Assembly: GCF_010093535.1 (NCBI RefSeq)
Contig: NW_022985212.1
Coordinates: forward strand, 229,647-293,646
DNA: 64,000 nt
Reading direction: 5' to 3'
Source of the DNA: Lindgomyces ingoldianus
Taxonomy: Eukaryota > Ascomycota > Dothideomycetes > Pleosporales > Lindgomycetaceae
Shown here: piece after piece, positions 1-10,342 of the stretch
Position numbering within the stretch: position 1 is the first letter of the stretch
Layout: each line of letters opens with the position of its first letter
Translations under genes and position numbers: made by a program
Notes under the pieces: generated by a model
The model's database searches: none
Told to the model about the DNA's origin: nothing
What the model saw: only the letters and a program-made list of their open reading frames with translations

Positions 1-76
1 AATCAATCATCCTATACATCATATCCAAACCCATCATTCATCTCAGGAAGCCTTGAAACAGTGCTTCAATCTAACA
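1..76 (+). mobile_element. 3' tail of a copia LTR (same family as 6266-6675)
   Basis: The first 76 bases match the last part of the LTRs that end at 6675, 50372 and 61981, including the terminal AATCTAACA. The rest of the LTR lies outside the window, so it cannot be said whether this is a solo LTR or the end of a full element, and no target duplication can be tested. Confidence 0.85.
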
Positions 77-3000
77 ACATTATTTTAGGCTACTATATTC
101 CTAAAATCTATGTCTGCACAAGATACCTAGAATGCACTATGTAAATGCTAGATTAACACTTATTAAAAACCCTTAAACTATATTATACATAACTTTAGTA
201 TAAACTTTACTTTAAAAGATTTTTAAGCTTCTATAAAGATTATAGAAGCTATATGCAGGTAAATGCCTATAAAAGTATATTAGGTAGTTAGAAAAGTTAA
301 GCGCGCGCATATACCTCTCTAACAAGTGTTTAACATCTTACAGACTAAGCTAGGTAACTGTACAGATAATAAGGCCACCTTATAGATAGTAGTTAAGGCT
401 CTAAACAACACAGCTAGCCTGCACAGTCTAGTACCTACACTGCTAGTCTTTAGAGCATACTTAAGAATTAACTTAGACTTTTTACTATTACTAGACATTA
501 TTACATAAGCAAGTGCTATATAAAAGGTAATAAAAATACTTTAAAAAGACTATGTAAAAGTAAACATTAATTATATAATTAATACTTATAATAGCCTTAT
601 AATGTATAAAGTTCTTAACCTCCCTCTTAGCTTAAAGATTATAGCATAAAGAGAGAAGAAAGGCTAGACTAGCCTATACAAAATTAAAAGCATTAAAGAA
701 AGAGATATTATTATTAAAAGAAAAAATAGCCTACTAAAGCTCTAATATACGCAGGTTAAACTATACTATAATAAAAAAAAAGAAAGACAACTTACTTACA
801 ACAGATAACCTAGATAAACTAATCTCTATATAAAAAGATTTTTTAAAAAAAAGAAAAAAAATAGCCTTATAAGAATTTTATAAAGGCAGAACTAGAGCCT
901 ACTATAGACTAAGCCTCTTAGGATAGTAATGCTGCACTAGTGTAAAAGAAAGATATAGATACTAAAAAAAAGTAAAAGGCAAAGAAAACTTGCATAAAGT
1001 CTAGACTAGGTATTTCTAACCTAGAAAAAGAAGAATAATTAGGCTTTATTTATTAAGCTTTATATAAACAGTGTAATTACTACACCTAAAAAACTATTTA
1101 AAAAATTAGACTATATAAAGATAGACATCTTAATTACTAACAGCACTTTTAAGGTTATAGCATATAACTTAATAAGGCATAAAAGTTAGATTTTTAACCT
1201 CTACTTTATATAAAAAGTAAAAGGTAAAATAACTTAACTATATAAAAAATTCTACTTAGTGTTTACTAGCTACTTAGATAAATAAAGAAAATTCTTACTT
1301 AGTTACTAACTATCTAAAGGATAAGCTAAAGACTACTCTCAGCTATAAGAGTAAGCTTAAAAGCTATGTATAAAATGCATTTTAAACTATGTAATATTAC
1401 ATAAGCATACATCTAATTAATAAATAAGCTTATGTGCACGCTGTACACAAAGCTACTAAAGAAAATGCGCTAGAGCTTTCTACTAAATATAATACTCTAG
1501 GTTGTACAACTCTTATATAAAGCTGCTAAATTAAGACTATATTAGTTTAAAACATACTATAACTACTATAATAAAAAGCTGCGCATGCATATCTCTTTAT
1601 ATAACTCTTACTTTTTAATTACTAATAAAGAAAAGCACACTTTTAGTATTACTAGCTTATAAATAAACAACACTTTAAGCATTATAATAAAGGATTTTAC
1701 ATAAAAAAAAAACTATAAAAAGTAAAGTTTTATATAAAGAGTAAGACTATCTTAGTAGAGAAGCAGCTTATTAAGTTTAATAGTAAAAGAATTAAACTTA
1801 CACACAACATAGTAGTTTTTACTTTAAAAAAATAAGTAAGCTACTTTTATATAATTAACTTAAAAAATAAGAATACTGTATAATAATATATTAAGTAATA
1901 TGTAAAAAAAGTATATATTACATTTATATATTAACTAAAAGCAGCATTTAACCTATTTATTACTGCATAAACTATAGACTTTTTATATAATAATATTAAC
2001 ACACTTAACAAATAAATCTAATAGCAGATAGATAATAGTAAGCGCAGTCTTACTTTCCTACTATTATAGCTTAATAGTGTAAAGCTGTTTATCTTTATAA
2101 ATAAATTATTTACTAATAATAAAAACCTTAGCTTATAGCTAAGATTTTTAATTATATTAGGTAATAAAGACTATATAAAGTAAAGTACCTACTTTAAAAT
2201 ACTAGGTAACATTATACACTAGAATTTTACTAAGTGTAAAAAAGTAACTAGAAGTGTTTTTACTAGTAAACTATATAAAATAGTTAAAAAGTTTAATAAT
2301 GTAATTACTTTTAGTATAACTTTATAGTAAATTATATAAATACTTAAACTACTACTAATCTTAGTAGTAATCTATATAAATTTAAGGTTTCTATATAATT
2401 ACCTTATTAAGCTAGGCACTACTAGTAAAAAGTAACTTATAATTAACATTATATTACTTTATAAATTATACAAGAAAAGAGAAATTACTAAAATAAAATA
2501 AATTAATAGTAAAAACAACTTAGTAAATGTATGTATAAAAAAACACTAAATTAGGCTTTTTAATTATTAGTCCTAACTAACTGCCTCTTTGTCTAGATAG
2601 AAGCATCTATAGACTAGCTAGATCCTGTGCGCAAAGATACTCTAGACTAACTAGACTAATAACACTTTTATATAAAGCTTATCTTTTTTATTTTTTTTAT
2701 TATACACACTTATTTTTCTTATTATAAGATTAGAAAAGAAGGATATATAAAAAAGACAGTTTATTTGTCTAGTATATAAGAAAAGAAAAAGCTACTACCC
2801 CTTACATATAGTAGTTACAATGCAGACCACAGCTTTGCTATACGCATAAGGCGTAGGCATTAGCTTAGAAGTTAGCTAGCATATAACACTTAATAAAAAA
2901 AAAGGCACTAGTAGTGCTACTATAATAATAAGTACATAGAGTTGCTAAAACTTAACTACAACTTTAGACTAGAACTGCATAGAAGTACTTCTTATAACAC

Positions 3001-3316
3001 ACAACCTTTACTACTTACAGCTGTAGATTAGTGCTAGTAGGTAAGATAACATTAATATTATAAAATAGTAAAGCTGCTATATACTACTTCTTAGCTTATT
3101 TATAATTAGCATTTTATATAAAAAGAAAGTAGAAAAGCTAAAAAATCTATATGTTTATACTAAAATACTAAATAAACTACTAATTAGCAGTAAAACTAGT
3201 TAAAAGGGTAACGCAAATGCGCCCTAGGCTACTAGACTACATAAGAACGTTAAAGACGCCCGCACTAACAGCGCTAGTAGTAGAGAAGGAAGGCTAGAGA
3301 GACATCTCTCTGTATC

Positions 3317-3347
<31 letters not shown>

Positions 3348-4070
3348 GCAGGAGTATCTATTACTGTTAGCACTGTACAAAAAAGAAAAGAGCTAGGGAA
3401 TTATACAGTAAAGCTTAGAAAGTAAAGGATAAAGAAGAGAAAGTAAAGAAAAAAAAAGACCTTATTATATACACCTCTTTACACACTTGCCTACGCAAAG
3501 ATTCTACACTATTCTAGCATAAAACTCTACATAAAATAGCGTATACACTACTAAATTACTTATAAAGTAAGTGTATAAAGGCTAGATAATAATAGCTTAA
3601 AACACTTTACACTATTTATAAAGCTAATTATATAGCATAACTAGCTTATTTTAATGTACAGCATTACTAAGGCAAGCTCTAATAAATAAAGTAGAGTAAA
3701 GGCAGAATGTAATTAGATAGACCTATATAGATAGAAGAAAAGTAACATGTATAAAAGGTAACTTTTTAGACAAAAAGAAAAGTTGCTAGTGTCTGTATAT
3801 AGTAGTAGTGTTACAGTCTAGATATAAGCAATTATGCATAAGCAGAACTATGTATCTATATTATATAATGCTTATATGTAAACCTCTGTGTGTAAACATC
3901 TAAATATCCTTTTTTTTCTTTATATAAAGAAAAGACAAGAGTAATAGAACTAGAAATATATTGCCTTTACTTTACCTACCTTGTACGCTGTGCACACTGT
4001 ACACTACTCTTACTCTTGCTACTTAAGTGCTTATACTATAAGCAGCTAGCTGTTAGAGCCTATTCAACAC
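77..4070 (+). mobile_element. RIP-mutated copia-like retrotransposon remnant (element C, left copy)
   Basis: This is a very AT-rich stretch with no open frame. Conceptual translation on the plus strand at about 2160-2570, read through stops, gives a recognisable copia-type RNase H region: a VTRSVF..SKLY stretch, then a segment resembling the LC.DSKSLYDCLVKLGTT block, then an INSKNNLVN segment where the family has a D...NPADAMTK-like end. Changes are mostly G-to-A or C-to-T, as RIP produces. The interval from about 1957 to 4060 recurs in inverted orientation at 48736-49961, 61987-62066 and 63199-64000. Element boundaries are approximate and its LTRs were not identified. Confidence 0.65.
3317..3344. 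repeat. (TG)14 microsatellite
   Basis: Fourteen uninterrupted TG units lie within element C. The inverted copy carries the matching (CA) run at 49458-49483, so the microsatellite predates the separation of the two copies. Confidence 0.95.
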
Positions 4071-4523
4071 ATACTTTATATAATAGAATATAATTACTAA
4101 AATTATGCTATCTATATTTTTAAATCTTAGTTCTCTTAATTGTAGCAGCTAAGTACTAACATTTATAAACACGCTTAACTATAGCTTGTTTAGCGCTTTT
4201 AGTAGATAAAGAAGCTTGTATAGTTTATGTCTTATTAGGTTTCTTTTTACACATATATTATATTACTTAAAAACATTTTTAACTCTTTATATAAGCTTTA
4301 ATATTATAAATAGTTGTCTAATACTCTTAGCTATAGCCTTAGCCTATTAGAAACTATACTTTATTAAGTAGTAGAGGAATATAATAAGCTTATTCTACTA
4401 TTTAACTAATAGTCTATAGTTGCTAATTCTATGTTTACGTAACACTAGTAAGTATTAATAGTATTATACTATTTATAAGTTTTATTTATCTATTTATTTT
4501 CTATTATTCTAAGGTATACTATA
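4071..4523. other. AT-rich sequence without recognisable gene
   Basis: RIP-like AT-rich sequence between element C and the first pogo-type terminal repeat. I see no reading frame and no match to the other repeats in the window. Confidence 0.5.
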
Positions 4524-4717
4524 ACATAGACTATAGGCAAGTTGCTTACACACTTAAGTTAGTTACTTTTACTAAGACTATACTAAACTACTTTTTTTAC
4601 ACTAATGCATTTCTAACAACACTACTTAAATATATTAAAAAAACATTAAATACAGCTTACACTTTAAGGTTTTAAATAAAATATAACACTTTTTAAGTAA
4701 CATACTACAGCTATATA

Positions 4718-5690
4718 ATGTACTCTACAGGCGAGTTGCTTACACACCTAAGTTACTTACTTTTACTAAGACTTTACTAAACTACTTTTCTTACACTAAT
4801 ACATTTCTAACAACACTACTTAGACATGCTAAAAAAACATTAGATATAGCTTATAGTTTAGACCTTTAAATAAAACATAACACTTTTAAAGCAACATGCT
4901 ATAGCTATGTATAGTGTTTTTTAAAAAATAATAAATAACTAACACACTAAAGAACTTTTATAAGCTAATTCTATAGCTAACTTATAAAAGCTAAGTAATA
5001 ATAAAAAGTAAGTAATTATTAAGCACATACATAAACTATATATGTAAAGATTTTTCTTTTAGCTAGTAGCTATAGCTAATATAGCTAATCCTTTACACGC
5101 TAAGCATAATTTAGGCTATATTAGCATAAACTAGCCTAGTATGTTTATAAAGTGTTATTTAAAGCTTAAAGTAAAGTTTAAGTATAATAATAACTATAAA
5201 AAAGCTTTTTATAAAAATCTTAAAGTAGTTTAAAGCTAGTTTAGCCTAATAAAAAGTATTAAAGCAAAGTATAGTATCTAGAATAATAACATGTATAACT
5301 TTAATAAAATAAGCTTTATAATAAGTAAGATATCTATTTACTAACTATACTTATTTCTAAAACTTTACTTTAAGCTTTAGATAACATTTTATAAATATAC
5401 TAAGCTAGTTTATGCTAATATAGCCTAGATTATACTTAGCGCGTAAAGAATTAGCTATATTAGCTATAGCTACTAGCTAAAAGAAAAATCTTTACATATA
5501 TAGCTATAGTATATTACTTTAAAAGTGTTATGTTTTATTTAAAAGCTTAAAGTATAAGCTATATCTAATGTTTTTTTAGCATATTTAAGTAGTCTTATAA
5601 GAAATGCATTAGTATAAGAAAAGTAGTTTAGTAAAGTTTTAGCAAAAGTAAGCAACTTAGATGTGTAAGCAACTTGTCTGTAGAGTACAT
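4718..5690. mobile_element. Fold-back pogo-type element B2 inserted in B1
   Basis: It begins ATGTACTCTACAGGCGAG and ends with the inverted copy ...TGTAGAGTACAT, flanked by TA on both sides. Both arms carry the same 5' part of a pogo/Fot1-like transposase in opposite orientations. The left arm reads on the plus strand toward a YNFNKI segment, the RIP-altered version of the family's NFDETGF motif, and the right arm is its reverse complement. It inserted into B1 about 200 bp from B1's left end. Confidence 0.75.
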
Positions 5691-5732
5691 TATAAAGTCT
5701 GTTAAAAAATAATAAATAACTAATACACTAGA

Positions 5733-5947
5733 TGTAACAGTGCTGCTTGTCAAGCTCCGCTGCTAGTCACATGATCTCGCTAAGGGTTAAGCGAGCGCGC
5801 TAGCGCCTTGGCGCTGCGCAAGCTTCTCTCTCGCGAAAACCCTTCGCCTCCTTCACTCCCCATCCTAGTTTAGCTGAAATAGAGCCGACCTACTCTACCT
5901 TGCTTCCCCAGCTCCATGCGGTAGTAGAGACAGTGCTTGTCATCACA
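5733..5947. mobile_element. Short GC-rich solo-LTR-like insertion, TSD CTAGA
   Basis: A 215-bp GC-rich segment starts TGTAACAG and ends CATCACA. It is flanked by the 5-bp direct repeat CTAGA (5728-5732 and 5948-5952) and interrupts B1. TG...CA ends with a 5-bp duplication fit a solo LTR. It is not RIP-mutated although its host element is. No internal region or second copy is seen in this window. Confidence 0.65.
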
Positions 5948-6265
5948 CTAGATAACCCTTACAAGGTAATTTTATAGCTAGCTTGTAAAGGCTAAATAAT
6001 AATAAAGAGTAAGTAATTATTAAGCATATACTTAAGCTCGATGTGTAAGAATTTTCCTTTTAGCTAGTAGCTATAGCTTATATAGCTAATTCTTAGCGCG
6101 CTAAGTATAATCTAGGCTATATTAGCATAAACTAGCCTAGTATGTTTAGTAAGTGTTTTTTAAAGCCTAAAGTAAAGTTTTAAGATTAAGTATAGTTAGT
6201 AGATATTTAGTAATAAGGTAGGTGCCCTGCCTGCTAAGTTAATACTATACAACTTTCTCTACCAT

Positions 6266-6675
6266 TGTCAGATATGCGCACCTACTGTCAAGACAGGAGG
6301 AACGCTTGACGAAAGCTGCTACATAGTACGAGCAATAAGCTCGAACAGTATGTTGCTGCAAATTGCTGCATGTTGCAGCATGTTGCAGCATTTTGCAGCA
6401 AATTGCAGCATTTTGCAGCATTTTGCAGCATGTTGCAGCAAATTGCATCAAATTGCAGCATTTTGCAGCATGTTGCAGCATTTTGCAGCATTTTGCAAGC
6501 TGGTCGCGCATAGGGCAAGTGCGCGAGGGACTCGGATCGGCAAAACAAAAAGCCGAGCAACACAAGTAGAGCAGAAAAAGATCAATAAATCAATACAATG
6601 AATCATCATCCCATACATCATATCCAAACCCATCATTCATCTTAGGAAGCTCAGAAACAGTGCTTAAATCTAACA
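6266..6675 (+). mobile_element. Solo copia LTR, TSD ACCAT
   Basis: A 410-bp LTR begins TGTCAGATATGCGC and ends AATCTAACA. It is flanked by ACCAT at 6261-6265 and 6676-6680, showing an insertion followed by LTR-LTR recombination. It matches the LTRs of the copia element at 49962-61981. It carries an internal 10-bp minisatellite. Confidence 0.92.
6352..6500 (+). repeat. 10-bp minisatellite inside copia LTR
   Basis: About 15 units of the form ATKTTGCAGC or AAATTGCAGC. Because 10 bp is not a multiple of three, several frames stay open across it and give low-complexity CCKMLQ/AACCS-type peptides. These are not genes. Confidence 0.95.
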
Positions 6676-7629
6676 ACCATACTAAAAGGTGCATACAAGA
6701 ATACTTAAGCTAAGTATTCTTGCATAGTATAATATATATATAGATAATTCTAGGGCTAGCACTAGCACTAGCAGTTGTCTCTAGCCTAGCCTAAACCTCT
6801 ATAAGCAAGAGAAGGCCACGTGGTTAACTGTGCCTATCTTATTACACTATCCCCTCTCTTAATAGTCTTAGTCTCTAAGACATAAAGCTAAGAATATATA
6901 TCTACTCTACTTTTATTATAGCCTTTGCTATAATTTAAGCTAGAGCAATTACTAGAACTTAAACTCTTAACCTTTAAAAAGCTTAAGTATTCTGTAATAA
7001 GGTAGATGCCCTGTCTACTAAGCTAATACTATACACCGTTCTCTACTATACTAAAAGGTACGCACAGAATACTTCAGCTAAGTATTCTTACATAGTAAGT
7101 ATATGTAGATAATGCTAGGGCTAGCACTAGCACTAGCGGTTGTCTCTAGTCTAGCCGAAACCTCTATAAGCGAGAGAAGGCCATGTAGTTAACTATGCCT
7201 ACCTTGCTACATATTTAGCCTATTATAAAGATTATTTTATTAAAGTTATATGTGTTATTATTCTAGATGCTATACTTAGCTTTAATATTCTTTATAAGGT
7301 TAAACTAGCTTTAAATTACTTTAGAATTTTTATAAAAAGCTTTTTTATAGTTATATTTACACTTAAAGTTTCCTTTAAGCCTTAGATAACACTTAATAAA
7401 TATACTTAGCTAGTGTATGCTAATAGAGCCTAGATTATACTTAGCGTGTAAAGAATTAGTTATATTAGCTATAGCTACTAGCTAAGAGGAAAATCCTTAC
7501 AGATTTAGCTTAAGTATATACTTAATAATTACTTACTTTCTATTATTATCTAGCTTTTACAAGTTAGCGATAGAATTAGATTATAAAAGTTATTTAGTAT
7601 TTTAGTTATTTATTATCTTTTAAAGAATC

Positions 7630-7805
7630 TGTAGAGAATAAAATAGCTTAGCATAGCTGTTTAGAATATTAGATAAAGTAACTCTGCTATCTAAGAGAGT
7701 TAAAGGCTCTCTTTATATTTACTAAGCTTTAGAACATACTATCTCTAGATCCTAAGCCGCGTCCTAGGCTCTAAGCCTTAGCTAAGGCTCTTAGTATAGG
7801 CAACA
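7630..7805. mobile_element. Short solo-LTR-like insertion, TSD GAATC
   Basis: A 176-bp segment starts TGTAGAGAAT and ends GGCAACA, flanked by GAATC at 7625-7629 and 7806-7810. It interrupts the right arm of fold-back element B1. The inverted TGT/ACA ends and 5-bp duplication are those of an LTR-type insertion. No second copy is recognised here. Confidence 0.6.
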
Positions 7806-8132
7806 GAATCTTATACATAGCTGCAGCATGTTACTTAAAAAGTGTTATGTATTATTTAAAAGCTAAAAGTATAAGCTATATCTAATATTTCTTTAACATG
7901 TTTAAGTAGTGTAGTTAGAAATTTATTAGTGTAAAAAAAGTAGTTTAGTATAGTCTTAGTAAAAGTAAGTAACTTAGGTGTGTAAGCAACTTGCATATAG
8001 TAGATGTTATTAATCTTTATCTAAGATTCTTTTTTAAAGATGTGTGTATTCTAGCGTACTATTGCTTATTGTCTAAAGCATTAGGTCTATAACGTGCTTT
8101 TTTCTATCTATGAAGTCTAGTCTCTTGCTTAA

Positions 8133-8418
8133 TGTAACAGCACAGGCAAGACAACAGGCCTAAATGCGGTGTGAATCCACTTAGAGGCATATAGGAGTGC
8201 GTGGGGACTTAGAAACCTGGGAATTCTATTCACACCTATAGGCCTTGTACAAAGGATATTAGAAAACTACTAAGCTAGCTACAGGGGAGAGGTGCGACTA
8301 AATACTTAGGGGAATAGAGGTACAGCAGGGGCCAGGTCAGGGTTGGGGCTAATACAAGGAACCTTTAGATATGGGTTCTAAGCAACCTAAGATGGGACGA
8401 TTCATGCGAATCCTTACA
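8133..8418 (-). mobile_element. Solo Gypsy LTR, TSD CTTAA
   Basis: A 286-bp sequence starts TGTAACAGCACAGGCAAG and ends ATCCTTACA. It is related over its whole length to the LTRs at 54359-54668 and 60389-60697. CTTAA flanks both ends (8128-8132 and 8419-8423). Orientation follows the full Gypsy element, whose coding strand is the minus strand. Confidence 0.9.
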
Positions 8419-9456
8419 CTTAATACGTTAGCAGCTCTATTAAGAATTTCTTTCTAGTAATAGATTTTAAAATTAAACTAGGCTAACTCTTCTACTTATC
8501 TAACTAGTTATAGGTTTAGTTACTTAGCTATAGTAAACTTTATTAGATTTTAGTAGTTTAAGCAAATAGTTATAAAGTATTTTAATGTTAATAGCTGTAT
8601 CTAAAGCTATCTAAATGCCTTAACACTAGCTAGCATTTCTTTGTTATGTATATTATACTAAGGTTTGCCCTCTATAAGCTTTCTGCTTAAGAAGTACACA
8701 AGGTTCTGCTTACCTATGTCTTCTTGTTTCTAGTGTTACCCGCCTGTCTAGACACTCTTAGCAACTACTATTGTTCTTTATGTGGGAACAAGTTCTTTAC
8801 AGTATAGATCTTAGCGCTGTGGGACTAAATTGTTTGTATAGAATGTTTTTATTTATTTTTACGCTTAGGGTATAAGGCTGAATGCCTATGAAAGGCGAAT
8901 GCGCTTAGGCGAATAGTCGAACTATTTTGAAGCTGACAACCTCCTACTTCAACCCTCCCCTCACTACCAATCAATCGTACTTTCCCGTCTGAACATTGTA
9001 GAGAGCTCTGTTGGTCTATCGAAGGAGATTTCTTAGTGACAGTATTAATGTCACACGCTGACGAGCGCGCGATACTATGGAATTGCCTAAATCCTCATGT
9101 CATCTATTAGGTTTAAAAAAAAAAGAGGTGTCTTTCTTGCAGCAACTTTTTATCATCTAGCAATATAATGAGAGATGCATCGTGAAAGGAAACATGTTAG
9201 AAAATTCCACTGGATGCAAGAGTTTCTTCAGAGCAACGGGCGTGGAAATTTCGATGAGAATTGAGGATCAGAAGCTTTCAATATTCCTCATATTCCAGAA
9301 GCATTGAAGCAGGGGGATCAAAGAATCGAACTTGCTGGAGTGTTTCTGATAATCACCATTGGGTGAGCAGAAGATGTAGCGGGCAGGTAGCGCATGGGTT
9401 TTGCTGCGTGGATCTATAAACAACCCTTCCGTTCCGGACCCTGAGAGTAGCCGTGC
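8419..9456. other. Transition from AT-rich repeats to gene island; no gene seen
   Basis: Base composition rises from RIP-like to ordinary around 8880-8940. I see no convincing reading frame, repeat or RNA gene here. Confidence 0.5.
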
Positions 9457-10342
9457 TTAAGTTTTAGGTTCTCTCGTCAGGAAGCGAAGGGTGGGTTTCC
9501 CTCTTCCACTAAATTCTTCGCCAACATCGAAATCCATTTCCTCGATCTCTATGGAAGCCACCCTTCTCATAGCATCGTCGTCCTGATAGAGTGACTCCAA
9601 CAACTGACTACAAAATAAGCTTATTAGTTCTCGATTAGATGCCACACTGTACCTATTGGGGTTTCTCTTGATGCTTTGCCATGAATATGTCGAAGATATA
9701 TAATCAAAAGACGGGGAAATAATTGACAGTCTCACCTTGAGTCCTTTTCCATCAGCGGCTTCAGTTCCCCCACGCGACAAGAGCTGTGCCGGCACCCAAA
9801 CGCTGGTAATCTGGATGCGCTGCTAGCAACTCTAGCATTGCATCGGGATGTGAGAAATCCTGTTCGGATTTTACCAACGGTACTCACTTACCGTAGACTC
9901 CTTTCCCAGAGGACTCCCTGATAGTGTGAGTCCGTGCGATCACGAATTTTGCTCCAGACGCGAGTCATGAATTCGCGAATCGTCTTTGTCTGGCTAGAGG
10001 TCCTCGACATTCTCCGCCTTCTCAAGCTCTGCAGGTGGAGGCTCTTTCGTCAAGGTCCAGAGAGCGAAGCCCGCGATGAGTTCCTGACTGCCCTGGCCAG
10101 GCTTGGTGACTGCTCTGGCCAGGCTTGGTGACTGCTTTCAAGAATGTGGATTGTGGAGAGGATGGCTTCCAAGACGTTAAACGCTTCGAAAGCGACGCCT
10201 GTCCCGAAGGTGTATCGTGGTCCGGGAAGTAAATATCCACAAAAGGTGCATCATGGCCAAAGTTTTTCGACAGGAGCTCGGCACACACGGGGATCACCTC
10301 GTCAGAAACCAAGGCAATGCCAATTTTGTCTGTAGAGCTCAT
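9457..10342 (-). pseudogene. GNAT-family N-acetyltransferase pseudogene
   Basis: The minus-strand ATG at 10342 opens a fungal GNAT-like frame: an IYFPDHDTPSGQA segment, then STFLKAVTK, which in the family precedes a GW.LW-type strand. The homologous sequence continues only after frame changes: AGFALWTL, a segment ending in an in-frame TAG where family members usually have Trp, then the acetyl-CoA-binding stretch HPDYQRLGAGTALVAWG and the C-terminal SIEIEEMDFDV. A 22-bp tandem duplication at 10086-10129 causes the first frameshift, and a run of five Gs causes another near 9770. Introns are plausible at about 9862-9893 (GTAAGT...AACAG) and 9680-9734. Substrate unknown. The breaks are seen directly; the family assignment is by motif and is moderately sure. 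Confidence 0.6.
10086..10129. repeat. 22-bp tandem duplication in the GNAT pseudogene
   Basis: Two adjacent 22-bp units differ at one position (GACTGCCCTGG... and GACTGCTCTGG...). Twenty-two is not a multiple of three, so the duplication shifts the acetyltransferase reading frame. Confidence 0.9.

Larger units (their letters stand above)
6208..7211 (-). mobile_element. TRIM-like element with two ~220-bp terminal direct repeats
   Basis: Direct repeats run from about 6208 to 6846 (containing the copia solo LTR) and from 6993 to 7211. The second begins TGTAATAAGG and ends CTTGCTACA. Between them are only 146 bp. The sequence next to the left repeat, CTATCCCCTCTC, read on the minus strand is a polypurine tract, so the element points to the minus strand. 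The target sequence TATTTAG is present on both outer sides. The exact left boundary is uncertain because the first bases of that repeat have decayed. No coding capacity. Confidence 0.65.
4524..8007. mobile_element. Fold-back pogo-type element B1, interrupted by several insertions
   Basis: The left end (4524 onward) and right end (up to 8007) are degenerate copies of the terminal inverted repeat that reads ACGTACTTCACAGGCGAG in better copies; a TA flanks each side. Between them lie, in order, a second fold-back element (4718-5690), an LTR-like insertion (5733-5947), a TRIM-like element (6208-7211) holding a solo copia LTR (6266-6675), and another LTR-like insertion (7630-7805). After removing these, the remaining sequence aligns with the 1.1-kb fold-back copies at 24795-25894 and 45641-46740. 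Confidence 0.7.

Noticed and set aside
6350..6500. CRISPR-like array
   Set aside because: The array has no spacers; units are 10 bp and contiguous, and the genome is fungal.
6245..6636. Overlapping open frames of Cys/Leu/Gln-rich peptides on both strands
   Set aside because: They are translations of the 10-bp LTR minisatellite and its flanks; the same happens at 50 kb and 61.7 kb.
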